This document shows, piece after piece, positions 23,801 to 34,886 of a stretch of 64,000 bases of DNA. Position 1 is the first letter of the stretch. Every line of letters starts with the position of its first letter. A program made the translations under genes and the position numbers. This stretch comes from Neurospora intermedia (taxonomy: Eukaryota > Ascomycota > Sordariomycetes > Sordariales > Sordariaceae): NCBI GenBank assembly GCA_037102815.1, contig BTPP01000004.1, forward strand, positions 1,364,001-1,428,000, given 5' to 3'. The notes under the pieces were generated by a model. The model was not told the origin of the DNA, ran no database searches, and was given only the letters and a program-made list of their open reading frames with translations.

Positions 23801-24574
23801 CCCCGCGGCTGGCGCCGCTGTCCACCCGCTGGCCACCGCATGACCATCGTTTCCTTTATTACCGACGACCGCACCGGTGTTGAAAGGAGGAAAGTGTTGA
23901 ACGAAATTGTCGGCGGACACCGCCTCAAGATTGAGAGTTTCCTGCTCGGGGGCGTAAGGGGAATGCAAATTTGGAGTTGGCAGCATGACGCAGACTCTCC
24001 ATCATTACCACCACTACTACTTCCCTCTCCCACTTCCTCGCATGTCTCCCATACCTCCCATACTTCACACACCTCCCGTCGTGCATCCTCCTCCTCTTCC
24101 AAAGCAGACAACGACTCCAACAACACCAACACCAACAACGACGATGAAGATAACAACGAAGAAGACAAACAACCCAACAAAAAATTCCTCCTTCTCCAAC
24201 GTCTAGTCTCCCTAGACGTCTCCCACCCCGCCATCTTACCCAGTCAATCCTCTTCCTCAGAAGAAGACCCTTTATCCCCATCATCGCCAATATCCCTTTC
24301 ATCCCCATTATCCCCATCTTCGCCAACCTCCTCAACCTCACCCCACCACGGCAGCGGCCGATTAACAACAACTGACCTGTTCCCACCCGACGGCGGCACA
24401 GGCAACCGCGTGGTCGCCAGGTTCAGCTGGTACCGATCTTCCCCGGAAGCCAAGAACGAGCTGATTTTCCCCAAGGGGGCCGAGATCACCGAGGTGGAAG
24501 GGTTGAATGAGGAGTGGGGGGTGGGGTGGTATATGGGTGAAGTGGGGTTGTTTCCTAGGGGGTATTGTGTGTGA
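20829..24574 (+). CDS. RING / ZZ-like zinc finger / SH3 protein, putative E3 ligase
   Basis: Likely ubiquitin ligase with scaffold function; the target is unknown. Exons 20829-20906 and 21224-24574 give 1,142 aa, and a 317-nt intron (GTGAGT...AACAG) splits the RING domain right after its first zinc-ligand Cys. RING: LTCSICTDLLYQPLTLLDCLHTFCGACLKEWF...FTCPACREPV (about residues 24-82), a C3HC4 pattern. Then comes a long charged, Arg/Ser-rich region. Three Cys-rich modules follow: CNGCGMEHIEYKLHFNCSIC (about 610), CCRCSAFANECYWRCEFC (about 712) and CELCSVPIPPHEPRFHCPSC (about 832), resembling ZZ-type fingers. After a polar low-complexity stretch, an SH3 domain closes the protein (RVVARFSWYRSSPEAKNEL, EEWGVGWYMGEVGLFPRGYCV). 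Two consecutive ATGs start the frame; the first was chosen. Confidence 0.9.
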
Positions 24575-25206
24575 GGTGATTTCTAGTTGTCGTTTGATAA
24601 CGCTATACATTACTGTGAATGGAATGGAAGGAAGGAAGGGAAGGGTATTTGATATGGTGGTGGTGGTGGTGGGTGGTTTGGTGAGATGGATGGATGGATG
24701 GAGGGAGGGAGGGAGGTTGATGAGGGAATGAAGATGAAGATGAAGATGAGGAGAACATGAAAGCTTGAATGGTACTGTAACTACCCTACCTACTGATCAC
24801 TAGCTAATTCATAATGAGTGAGTGAGGAAGGAAGGAACTTGAAGATTAGGAGACATAGCATACTCGGTGAATTAAGGTGCATTCATCAATCAGACAAGGT
24901 AATCATTTGTGTTATGTTCAGAAATCCCTTCTAGATTGTATTATGACTTCGTGATCATCCAATTATGTGCCAAAGTTGACATCGAAGATATAAATGTCTT
25001 AGGACTACTGCTTTTTCCGTTTATGGAGAACGATTACACACCAAACCAAACAAAAACCCAGTTCAACTTTCCGTAAAGTGGATATATCCCCTTATAGCAA
25101 TGAAATTTCTTCGCAGGCTTTATAAATACTGACGGACGATGCAAAATGCGCGCAAAAAGAGAGAGGGAGAATACAAGCCAAAGACCCCAAATCAAGACGG
25201 TTTCTT
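24575..25206. other. convergent 3' spacer with simple repeats
   Basis: This lies between the RING gene and XPB. It contains TGG, GGAT and GGGA arrays at about 24657-24718 and a GATGAA array at about 24727-24750. These fit 3' UTR sequence; there is no gene. Confidence 0.6.
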
Positions 25207-27798
25207 CTAGCCCTGTCTCGCCAAAGCCCGACTCCTCTCCTTCTCCCTCTGCAGCTTCTTGAAGAAGGCGCTCTGCTCCGCCTTGGCGGCGCCCTTCTTC
25301 TTCAACCCCTTATTCGCCGCCTTGTTCTGCTCAATGTACGCCATATCCTGACCACCACTGAGCTCGCCCAGGGTTCCAGCCATTCTCCGCACCGCCGCCG
25401 CTCTGCCCTTTGCACCACCCCTTCCGCGCCCACCGACCTTACCAAACAAATCGTCCGTCTCGACATCATCCTCGGCGCCCTTTTCGTTGTCGACCAGCGT
25501 GCGCTGCAGCAGCTCGCGCCGCTCCTGCGCCGTGGCGAAAGCCAGATCGGGCGTGTTCTCGATGTTGGCCAGCTGCGTGATCACCTTGAAGGCGTAGCCC
25601 TGGTCGACCAGGAAGGCCTGGCGCTTGGACGAGTAGTACATCTCCTGGGTGTCTTTGGACACGAGTGAGTAAAAGAAGGCGTTGAAGCCGACGTCGTTAC
25701 GGCGCTTGGCTCGGAGAATGCGGCCTAGGCGCTGGGCTTCCTGACGACGGGAACCGAAGTGGGAGGAGATTTGGATGAGACAGGTGGCTTCGGGCAAGTC
25801 GAGCGAGGTGTCGCCGATCTTGGAGAGGAAGAGCGTGTTGACTTGCGGGTTGTGCTGGAAGTTTTCGAGCACTTGCATGCGCTCGGCTTGGCCGGTGCCG
25901 CCGTAGATGAAGACCTTGTTCAGCTTGAGGGCGTATTGTTTTAGTGAGTACAGCTCGTCGGAGAAGACAATGATCTTGTCGCCGCGGGCTTCGTGGTAGT
26001 TGATCAGGTATTGGCAGGCCTGGAACTTGCGGGGGTTCATGGCGTAAAGAGTGCGCTTCATACGCGAGTTGGCACGAAGATACTCGTCGTAGAATTCGGT
26101 GGGCATGGGGCACCACACCTCTGCGCACTGGACCTTGGCGATGTGACCCTTTTCGGACAGCTCCATCCAGTTGGCTTCGTATAGCTTGGGGCCGATAAGG
26201 AAGTTCAAGTGGGAAATCTTGTCGTCTTCTCTGAGCAGGGTGGCTGTGAGACCCAGCTTGGAGTGCGACTTGATGGAAGAAATAACTCTTCGGAAGACGT
26301 CGGCAGGGACGACGTGGACCTCATCGAGAAGCATCAGACCCCATTCACGACTCTTGAGGAAATCCATCATCTTCTTGGAGTCGTGAGATCGTTCTCGGTT
26401 GTTGGTAACCATAGAATATGTAGTAACAATGATACCAGTATTTCCAGAGAACTTGTTCTTGCTCTCAGCGGTAAAGACGGCAATATCGTCGGGGTTGATG
26501 TTGGACCACTTGAGGAACTCCTGGCGCCATTGCACGACGGACATACTGCTGGTACACAGGACGATGACACCCTTCTTGATGGTGCAGGCAGCCGTGATGC
26601 CGACCAAGGTCTTGCCTGCACCGCACGGCAGAACAATGATGCCACTCTTTGCTCTGCCGTTACCAAACATTTTGCTGAGACTCTGCTCCTGGTACGGACG
26701 AATCTGTGTGTTTGGTCGCAAATCGATTTCCAGATCCGCGTTATTAGAGTCGTTTCTGAAGTCGTACTCCTCCAAGATGGGAAAGCCTAGGTCAAGACAG
26801 CGTCGCTGGACAATCTCGACGGCGGTTTCAGGGATCTCGAAGGCATGGACGGCGTCCTTGTCGTCCTCGTCGTCTTCCTCATTGATGGCTGCGTAGAGGT
26901 CTGCCTCGTTAGTCGCCGCAGCATCCGCGGCCCCATCCTCGGCAGTCTTCTTGTTGCCAGACTTGTTGAGGCCTGCCTGGTTTACACCGGCGGCATCTTT
27001 GGTGCCGGGGATGACCAGGCCGCCCATGGTGGGCGCATAGGAGGTGGTAATATCACCGGAGCCCTGGACACGCCACTTTCCGATTACTTCATCGCGGAGC
27101 AGCTTCTGCAACAACTCGGCATCCGAGCTTTCTACAAAGTACTTGTTGTTATTCAGCACGAGTTTCACCTTGCCGTAGCTCTTTGTGCACGACTCAATGA
27201 AGAGGCGAATGGACTCGGGCAAGGGGGTCTTGAGGAAGCGATCCAGGGTATCTATGATGTCCTTTGACTGCAGGCCAATGGACACACCAGCGTAAAGACT
27301 GTGTGCGGTCAACTGATACTCATGCAGAAAGTGCGGCCGTGACTTGGGCTCGGCAATGGTGACGAGGAAGTCGGTGACGCGGTCGGCGTCCGGGCTGAAC
27401 TTCTCGAGGATGATGGTGCCCTTCTCGGGGTCGATCCACAGCGGCTTCTGGTCGTGGTCGGGTTTCAAGTTCAGATACGAAAAGTCGCGTTTCCCGCTGC
27501 CAAAGAACTGGGTGGCGCCGTCACGATGACTGCCGCCACCATCCTGTCGGCTCTGGAAACGGCTACTATCGACGGCCCATGTATTGACGAACTCGTCGGC
27601 CTCGCGGGCAATCACCTCCTCTTTCCTCTTGATGACCTCGTCGACGTCGTCGTCGTTCAAATCATCATCGCCGTCCGACTGGAACGAGCTCTCGAGGCTG
27701 CGGGGAGTCGCGGGGCCGGGAGTGGACAGGGCCGAAGTGCGGCCAGCTTTGGCAACGCCGGCCTGGGGGGCGCCGACCGCTTTTCGCTTGGGCGGCAT
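25207..27798 (-). CDS. ssl2: TFIIH DNA helicase/translocase XPB (Ssl2/Rad25)
   Basis: 3'-5' ATPase/translocase subunit of TFIIH, acting in promoter opening and nucleotide excision repair in the nucleus. A single exon gives 863 aa, close to yeast Ssl2. The start MPPKRKAVG was chosen; the open frame runs 113 codons further upstream, but that part has no helicase-family features and is probably leader. Features: acidic N-terminus ([13 protein letters not shown]), the N-terminal XPB domain ([20 protein letters not shown]), Walker [12 protein letters not shown] (about residue 393), DEVH box [13 protein letters not shown] (about 490), the RED motif [10 protein letters not shown], motif [19 protein letters not shown], and a basic C-terminus that includes [18 protein letters not shown]. 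It is convergent with the RING gene and divergent from the CHY gene. Confidence 0.98.
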   Translation of the reverse strand: MPPKRKAVGAPQAGVAKAGRTSALSTPGPATPRSLESSFQSDGDDDLNDDDVDEVIKRKEEVIAREADEFVNTWAVDSSRFQSRQDGGGSHRDGATQFFGSGKRDFSYLNLKPDHDQKPLWIDPEKGTIILEKFSPDADRVTDFLVTIAEPKSRPHFLHEYQLTAHSLYAGVSIGLQSKDIIDTLDRFLKTPLPESIRLFIESCTKSYGKVKLVLNNNKYFVESSDAELLQKLLRDEVIGKWRVQGSGDITTSYAPTMGGLVIPGTKDAAGVNQAGLNKSGNKKTAEDGAADAAATNEADLYAAINEEDDEDDKDAVHAFEIPETAVEIVQRRCLDLGFPILEEYDFRNDSNNADLEIDLRPNTQIRPYQEQSLSKMFGNGRAKSGIIVLPCGAGKTLVGITAACTIKKGVIVLCTSSMSVVQWRQEFLKWSNINPDDIAVFTAESKNKFSGNTGIIVTTYSMVTNNRERSHDSKKMMDFLKSREWGLMLLDEVHVVPADVFRRVISSIKSHSKLGLTATLLREDDKISHLNFLIGPKLYEANWMELSEKGHIAKVQCAEVWCPMPTEFYDEYLRANSRMKRTLYAMNPRKFQACQYLINYHEARGDKIIVFSDELYSLKQYALKLNKVFIYGGTGQAERMQVLENFQHNPQVNTLFLSKIGDTSLDLPEATCLIQISSHFGSRRQEAQRLGRILRAKRRNDVGFNAFFYSLVSKDTQEMYYSSKRQAFLVDQGYAFKVITQLANIENTPDLAFATAQERRELLQRTLVDNEKGAEDDVETDDLFGKVGGRGRGGAKGRAAAVRRMAGTLGELSGGQDMAYIEQNKAANKGLKKKGAAKAEQSAFFKKLQREKERSRALARQG

Positions 27799-28567
27799 TA
27801 TATGTATGACGAAAATGTGATCTCCTTTCTTTCTTTCTTGTCTCTGCTCTGTTTTATCTATTTCTAGCAGTTCAGTTCTAGAAGGATGGATTAGCAGGCG
27901 GACAAATGTAGAATGCCAGTGTAGTGGCAAAAAAAGAATACAAGGTTGAAAGGATGGGAGTTTGAAATGGATGATGAAATTCGTCTTTTGTACGGTACCC
28001 GGCTCTAGAGGTAGGTATTGTAGGGTACAAGTACAGGCCTTGTTTGCGGTTGTCCTGTTATGGAAATTGTTAAGGCGATACCGCAGGAGCCGGGCGCCCG
28101 AGCCGCTGTGACAGCAAGGCCGACAGGGGCCAGACACGCTAGTTTAGTCATCAGCCACGCTTATTTTGTGGGGAAGCGAGTCTTCTGGAGCCAACCTGGA
28201 AGTGGAGGGAACCGTTCGGCGTTCAGTGCATGCCCGGACTCAGTTGCAGGCTCCACCCGTGTCACCCGCTGTCCAGTCCGAAAAGCACCCCGCGTTGAGT
28301 GGTGGTCGGGTCGGGTCTGGTCTGGGTGGGTGGCCGAAGGGGGGGGCGACGGGACAACCGCGTTAAGTGCCGTGATAAAGTTCGGTGAACCCTTTTTTTT
28401 CTCTCGACGTGAACATTGGCGATCTAGGAGAACCGACGTCGAAAGAATCTTGGTGTCATACATACACATAGAACCCAAAAACGGCGAAATATCCAAAAAT
28501 TCAGGGATCAGAACAAGCCATCTACCTACCTCTCTGCGCATAACCTCTTCCTGTCCGATCTGTCATC
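27799..28567. promoter_or_regulatory. divergent promoter XPB / CHY zinc-finger gene
   Basis: This 769 bp separates two divergent start codons. The half next to the CHY gene contains G/C-rich stretches, including a G run at about 28336-28347. No specific regulatory motif is claimed. Confidence 0.45.
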
Positions 28568-29198
28568 ATGTGGTAAGTAAACTCCCACCTGCTCTGCCAT
28601 GACCTGACATCTCGGCATGGCTTCATGTTCCCCTTATTTGTTCGTGTAGACCACTTCCACGAACCACCTGCTAACTAGACCCTCTCCCATCCAGTAAACA
28701 CGTTCTCAACGCTCAAGTCTCCATCCGGTCACCATGCTGTACGTAACCTCAACCTCAAAATACCGAACCACCACGATTTCCCTATTACCATCATACAACA
28801 ACATGGAACATCGCAGCCATATATACATACATACATGACCTAACACTACACCCACCTCCTACGCAGGCCGCAAATGGTTCGACTGTCCCGAATGCCACGC
28901 CGAGTCCGAGTCGCACCCCCTTAAGAAGACGCTCGAGATGACTTTTGCCTGCAAAAAGTGCAAAAAGTGTTTCCGCAAGGATGCGACCGAGTTCGAGGAT
29001 TCCGACGAATACTGCCCGCACTGCGACAACCACTACATCATCGAGGCCGTGACGCCCAAGGCCGCTCTCAGGGTCGAGGGCGAGGACGCAAGAATGGATG
29101 CGCGCATGCTGAAGGACGAAAGAGTCAAGCAAACGAAGAAGACCATGAACCAGATCTCGATATTCGATCCGGATGTGGACGCCGATAAGCTTGGTTGA
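28568..29198 (+). CDS. CHY-type zinc-finger protein
   Basis: Small zinc-binding protein with CHY-type finger spacing; relatives include the mitochondrial Hot13-type CHY proteins, but no role can be assigned from sequence. Exons 28568-28572, 28695-28738 and 28867-29198 give 126 aa. The first exon encodes only ATG plus two bases; joining the exons yields MCKHVLNAQVSIRSPC-CRKWFDCPECHAE, restoring the first Cys-His pair and the CC motif. Further ligands are HP in ESESHP, FACKKCKKCF and EYCPHCDNHY. The family context of the whole reading strongly supports the tiny exon. The C-terminal ~50 residues are charged and probably helical. Introns: GTAAGT...CCAG (122 nt) and GTACGT...CGCAG (128 nt). No targeting signal is seen. 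Confidence 0.9.
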
Positions 29199-29552
29199 GT
29201 GGTTGAGTGGTTGGGGTTGGAGCTGGAGTTGGAGTTGGAGTTGGAGTATGGGATTACAATGCAGCGAGGAAGGGAAAAAGAGATACCATTTAGAGAAGCA
29301 TATAATCAAAATGGGTGGCTCATTGTCACTCACATCATATTGCACATCGCACCATATGTTCCGTCCGTTCAGGACCTTGCTTGGTCGTCATTCGTGGTAT
29401 TACTTCTGTACCTAAGGCGTCTTCTATGTTTTTGAAACGTGGTACGCAATAGTAGCAGCAGCATCGCAGCATCTCTGCTACATCATGCCATACCCATCTT
29501 CGCCGCCACAGACACCTTTACTCATTCGGCTTGCTCTCGCTAACCCCCCCAT
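29199..29552. other. convergent 3' spacer
   Basis: This is 354 bp between the CHY gene and the proteasome gene. Just after the CHY stop there is a run of GGTTGAGT and GGAGTT hexamers (about 29195-29247). Nothing else is noted. Confidence 0.6.
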
Positions 29553-30658
29553 TTAGTGGTCACCTGGCTCATCCTGGCTCCTGGTCAGTATGGCAGCAGT
29601 GCCCGTGCCAGGAGTCCGGCCCTTCTTCTTCTTGTCCGCCTCCTCCTGCTTCTCCTGCTCAATGTTCTTGACGTAATTCTCGATGTCCTCCACAGGGAGC
29701 ATCTCGAGCTCCTTGCCGGGAGCCATGATGGCGATCTCGATGTTCTTGGCGCCCGTCTGCACAACTTCGAGTAGAGACTTGATGGTCAGGCGGATCGTAG
29801 CCTCCCGGTCCATGTCGTCCTTGTAGTTGCGCTCGAGGAATTCGCGAACCGTCTTGCTTGACCGGCCGATGGCGTTGGCTTTCCTGTGGGGATGTTAGCT
29901 CCATCCATGCTCAGGACTGTTTTGTATGGACTGACCATGCAGAGTAAATGCCCGAGGGCTCGGTCTGGTAGAGTCTGGGAACATCGCTGCCGTTGTCGAA
30001 GCCGACGATCAAGGTGCTAATACCAAAAGGACGGACACCACCGCTCTGTGTATACCGCTGCTGCACGCCGGCAACATACTTTGTGATGTACTCAATCGTG
30101 ACGGGGTCCTCAAGGTTGAGACGGTGCGACTGGGCTTCTAGGCGAGCCTTGTCCACCAAGATTCTGGCATCGGCGTTCAGACCGGCAAAGGCAAGGCAAA
30201 CGTGCTTGTCGACAAGGCCAATCTTGGAGGGGGTGATTCTTGTGTCTTGGAGCTTCATGGCCGACCTCTTTTCGCAACCAAGGACGACGACATCCTTGCC
30301 CTTTACGCCCACCGCGCAGGTACCTATGTGTATCTCCAGGTTAGATACCTGTAGGACCTCCAACCGAGCTGGGATAGTGTCGGGTCTAGGCGACAGCGCA
30401 TACCTCTCTTGACAGCTTCACCGGCATACTCGACTTGGAAAACGTGTCCATCGGGACTATTCGAATGTTAGTTGGTGGGGTTCTCGGGGGTTCGCATCGC
30501 ATAACGTCGATATCGAGGTGTGACGGACCTGAAGACTGGATGAGGTTATGGGTTAGCGGGGCCATGATCGCGGCTGGGGCAGAGACATGGATGGGACATG
30601 GGGAATGTGGACGAGGTGATGATGTACCTGAAAGAGCTCTGTCGTATCCGGACGCCAT
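29553..30658 (-). CDS. pre6: 20S proteasome subunit alpha4 (Pre6/PSMA7)
   Basis: Structural outer-ring subunit of the 20S core. Five coding exons: 30658-30628, 30535-30529 (only 7 nt), 30456-30404, 30323-29936 and 29883-29553, giving 269 aa in one frame. The assembled start reads [20 protein letters not shown], the typical alpha-subunit signature; the V, F and part of S come from the microexon TCTTCAG. Downstream blocks match Pre6: [102 protein letters not shown]. The tail is Lys-rich with a Gly/Thr extension ([14 protein letters not shown]) somewhat longer than in yeast. The gene is divergent from the DLD2-like gene. Confidence 0.96.
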
Positions 30659-31414
30659 GGTTTACTGCTGGGTATCAATCGTGGTGTTGTTGAGTTCGTG
30701 AATCGGAGCTGATGCGCCGGGGAGATTAGGTAGATAACGGGACTAGTCGCAAGTATGGCAAGGAAAACAAAGTCGTGTTGTTTGGTTGGCAAGTGGATGG
30801 ACTGAAGTTGGGGTTCGGGATGGAGGCTGCGAAGCTGTGACGACTGACGACTTGAACGGGCGACACTCACCAGCCAGAACGGGAGCTTCCACCTCTCAGC
30901 GTCAACAATGTCCCCTCAAACAGGCCCAAGCTCAGGGCGGGTAGGTACAACAGCGGGATATGCCCCTGTAGCACTTTGGCAGGCAGGCAGGCAGGCAGGT
31001 GGGCAACGACGCGCTGCTGTGAAAGGCCAGACCCTGTACCTGTCTTCTCTTGGCTACCTATGAAAACAGCGACTTGACAGATGCCAGTGCATGTATGGTG
31101 GAGCACTGACGGGATTCCATACATACCAACGCCTCTCATTGTTAGCTTCTTATCAGTCGAAAGACTTTGACTCAGTCTGCTTCAAGCGTAGTCAGTTAAC
31201 CCTGGTGAAAGTCATTGATACCACAGCCAACCCTGGTGTTCCAGAAAGTCTACACTGGAGTTCCAAAGGACGGGAGAAGAGAAGCAATTGGTGAACACAG
31301 CGATATCGGGAACAAGGACGACCAGGTTCTCAAAATACCTGTGAAGAAAGTTTCCATTTTATTTTTTTTCCGTTCTCTCTTTGCAACTCCAGAGACTAGT
31401 CCATCATCACCAAC
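30659..31414. promoter_or_regulatory. divergent promoter proteasome alpha4 / D-2HG dehydrogenase
   Basis: This 756-bp gap between divergent starts includes a GGCA tetranucleotide run at about 30980-30999. No proteasome-type control box (GGTGGCAAA) was seen by eye. Confidence 0.45.
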
Positions 31415-33212
31415 ATGGCCTGCCGACATCGGTCCTCGACGACAACCCTCGCCAGACTGGCCAAGCCAGCAAGACTCACTCCTAGACTGAGCACTCAGCC
31501 CCAGCTTCAGTCCCAGGTTGCGTCGGCGGTCCGATGCTTCAGCAGCTCTCGTCCCCGCCAACTCAAGGAGACGAGATGCCAGCAGGGCAAGTTCACCAGC
31601 GAGACCTACCCTGAACTCAAGAGGGATCCTCGCTATGGTCAGGTCACCAAGGAGCATGTCGACTATTTCAAGGGTCTTTTGGGCACCGAGTCTGCTGTCA
31701 TTGATGGCGTGACCAACGAGAACGCTACCGATGATATCGAGCCCTTCAACAGCGATTGGATGCGCAAGTATCGTGGCCACTGCAGACTCGTCCTCAAGCC
31801 AAGCTCGACTGAGGAGGTCAGCAAGATCCTCAAGTACTGCAATGACAACAAGCTGGCTGTTGTTCCCCAGGGCGGCAATACCGGTCTCGTTGGTGGCTCT
31901 GTCCCCGTCTTCGATGAGATCGTCCTCAACATGGGTCGCATGAACAACATCATCGAGTTCGACGAGGTTTCCGGTATTCTGACTGTCGAGGCTGGTGCCA
32001 TTCTCGAGGTTGTTGACCAATTCTTGGCCAGCAAGGGCTACATCTTCCCCTTGGATCTCGGTGCCAAGGGTTCGTGCCATATCGGAGGCAATCTCTCAAC
32101 CAACGCCGGTGGTCTCCGTCTCTTGAGGTACGGAAGCTTGCACGGAACCACTCTCGGTATTGAGGCTGTCCTTCCCGATGGCACCGTTGTCGATGATCTC
32201 TGCAAGTTGCGCAAGAACAACACTGGCTACGATATCAAGCAGCTTTTTATTGGCTCTGAGGGCACTATTGGTGTAATTACCAAGGCCGTCATCCAGTGCC
32301 CCCAGCGCCCCAAGGCTCAGAACGTCGCCTTGTTCGGTCTCGAGTCCTACGAGGCTGCCCAACAGGCCTTCCGTGAGGCCAAGGGTCACTTGTCCGAGAT
32401 TCTCTCTGCTTTCGAGCTCATGGACGCTGGCAGCCAGGCTCTTGTCCGCCAAGTCACCAAGAAGAACTCGCCTCTCGAGGGCGAGTACCCCTTCTACTGC
32501 TTGATCGAAACCAGCGGATCCAACTCCGACCACGATGGTGAGAAGCTCCAGACCTTCCTCGAGGACGTCATGGAGAAGGGTATCGTTGTCGACGGCACTC
32601 TTGCCCAGGACGAGACCCAGGTCAAGGCTCTCTGGAGCTGGCGTGAGGGTATTACGGAAGCCCTTGGCCACCTTGGTGGTGTGTACAAGTACGATGTCTC
32701 CATCCCTCTCCCCGAGATGTACCAGCTTGTCGAGGACACCAAGGCCCGCGTTGAGGAGGCCGGCCTCCTCGGTGACACGGATGAGCACCCGGTGCGTGCT
32801 GTTGTAGGATACGGACACATGGGCGACTCCAACCTTCACCTTAACGTGTCTACCCGTCGCTTCGACGAGCGGGTAGAAAAGGTTCTTGAGCCTTTCGTCT
32901 ACGAGTGGATCTCCAAGCGCCAGGGCAGCATCAGCGCCGAACACGGTCTTGGCCTCGCCAAGAAGAAGTACATTGGGTACAGCCGTACTCCCACCATGGT
33001 CGGGTTGATGAAGCAGCTCAAGGATCTCTATGACCCGGTAAGTTGATGAGCCTATGACACATCCTGGTTTCTTGCCCCGCCCGCCACCAGCCCTATTGCC
33101 CCTAGTTCGATCCCGGAATCACATCGCCCTCAACTGCGGCCCCAAATTATGACCTCTTGCTAACCAGTGATTCCCCCAGAACGCCATCTTGAACCCTTAC
33201 AAGTATATCTAA
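31415..33212 (+). CDS. dld2: mitochondrial D-2-hydroxyglutarate / D-lactate dehydrogenase (DLD2-like)
   Basis: FAD flavoprotein oxidising D-2-hydroxy acids in the mitochondrion. Exons 31415-33037 and 33180-33212 give 551 aa. The first ~45 residues are rich in Arg, Ser and Thr with few acids (RLAKPARLTPRLS, VRCFSSSRPRQL), a matrix presequence. The FAD_binding_4 domain shows VVPQGGNTGLVGGSVPVFDE and DLGAKGSCHIGGNLSTNAGG; the C-terminal oxidase domain shows VGYGHMGDSNLHLN and SAEHGLGLAKKKYIGYS. Both sets are typical of the D2HGDH/DLD2 group rather than the cytochrome-dependent DLD1 group, but the preferred substrate is an inference. A 142-nt intron (GTAAGT, acceptor CCCCCAG) precedes a last exon encoding NAILNPYKYI, the conserved family C-terminus. 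The protein lacks a transmembrane segment. Confidence 0.94.
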
Positions 33213-34886
33213 AAAGCCCACACCTTTGTTCATCTTGGATAAAACATTCTTTCTTCCAGATCCTGTATATATGCGGCGCTGACTTGCTCGATTCCACCTG
33301 GACGGATTCTCTCCTGTCCAACATACCCTTCAGGAGTCAGAGCGGGTTCGGGCCGGTGATACCACTTCGAATTGTATTCCCCCTGAGCCTTGTTTATCCG
33401 CCTTGCAGCCATCTCCTTTCGTTTATTCAGGTTGGCTTGGTAATAATGATGGACGTTCATTGCAGTCAATCATGTCGTCAACGACCGCCCATCACTGCAG
33501 CTTCTCCCGAACTGTGTAGTCGGTGCTTCCGAAGGCGTAGTCTTTGGCTTGGTAAGCTGATTGGCCGCAGAGCGAGTAGTGAGCAAAGCACCACATCACA
33601 CATCTCAGCGAACGAGAGTCGCCGCAAGGCTTCAGATCACCGGACAGTCACCATTGACGACGCCAGTCCTCGTACACTATATACCCGTTTCCGCTTAGTG
33701 GCCAATCACAAGCCGACATTCCTCTTACATACCACCTTCCATGCCATTCCGTCTGACCAGCCCCATCCGTCAGCCCGTAGGCTGCCTGCCTATCCTAGAT
33801 GCCGAACCCCTGTGGGCTGATTCCTCTTCAGATGCAGCCCTACAGAGCCCCCTTCGAGCCATTGTTATACTTTCAAGTAGTTACTGGGCCAAAAGCCACA
33901 TCCGGGGGCTTGTGGCCGCTCTTGCATCAAAAACAAATGACTCGCTTGCTGCCGACCGAGAACTACATGCTTGGTTAACCGTTGACGCCATGCCGTCCAT
34001 ATATGTGATCCTACATGCCATCTGTCCCGGGTCCCCCCACCCCCCATGTCATCGAGCACACTCTATGGGGAGGCTTACGAGATACGTACACCGAGGGTGG
34101 ACTCTACAAAACGCATTTGCGCACCCAAGCCCTCTGCGTGACCGCTCCATTCCGCAGAGCCCTCTTTGGTTCCGGCATTGTGTAGGTGGTGTGCCAGTCG
34201 AGTGATGGCGTCACCCTCTCGGAGACCTCCCGACAAGCGTCTTGGGCCCCAGGTAGCCGCAGAAAACGCATCACTGAACCAACAGAGGAGGATGTTTCCA
34301 GGGAATCTGTTCAGTTTCCTGGGTACAAAACGACAGGTCCGTTCCCAAGAAAGTTCTTCTGATCATGAGGCTGCCTCGGCCGTGACTCGGAGAAGGCTGT
34401 ACTGTCTCATGGTTGGTTCACTTTGGTCATTGAAGGTTTTCTCATCCCATACGAGAAACGGTCAGCCAGCGTTTCTTGCTCATCAGCCTCGGGTGGTTGT
34501 TTGCTTCCAACTGGTCAGCAGATACTGATCAAGTTTTGTACTGTATATCAAGGCCTCAGGCCCTTACCCTTTTGGCTGACCCCCATATGCCTGATTTGTC
34601 CTACCTATTTGCCTGCCTGCCTGCCTACCTCTGACTATCACCTATCTGCTACCTTGCAGTTGGACCCCCATCACACACACATAACGGGTCTGCCCATCAG
34701 CAATAGTTCAAGGGCTGAGCGAACCGCACCGCTGTAATTTGACAACACTGTTCGGTAGATACTTGTCTCCATCTTCTAGGGTTTCTTCTCCTTTCAGACA
34801 CTCGTTCAAGAAGAATCAGAAACAAACAAATTCACCTCTTTTCATTACCCTATTGTTATCTTCATTGTCTAAATTACTTGATAACG
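33213..34886. other. spacer upstream of the Zn2Cys6 gene
   Basis: This 1.7 kb is between two plus-strand genes. It contains CCTG tetranucleotides near 34609-34632. Several chance ORFs of 100-220 codons start in the dehydrogenase 3' end or the spacer; none shows family features. The last few hundred bases are presumably the transcription-factor leader. Confidence 0.5.

Noticed and set aside
27799-28137. N-terminal extension of XPB (113 codons in frame upstream)
   Set aside because: MPPKRK fits the family start; the upstream residues are hydrophobic and Cys-rich with no helicase similarity.
33167-33820. 217-codon open frame on the plus strand
   Set aside because: It overlaps the last exon of the dehydrogenase gene in another frame and shows no family traits or even composition; probably chance.
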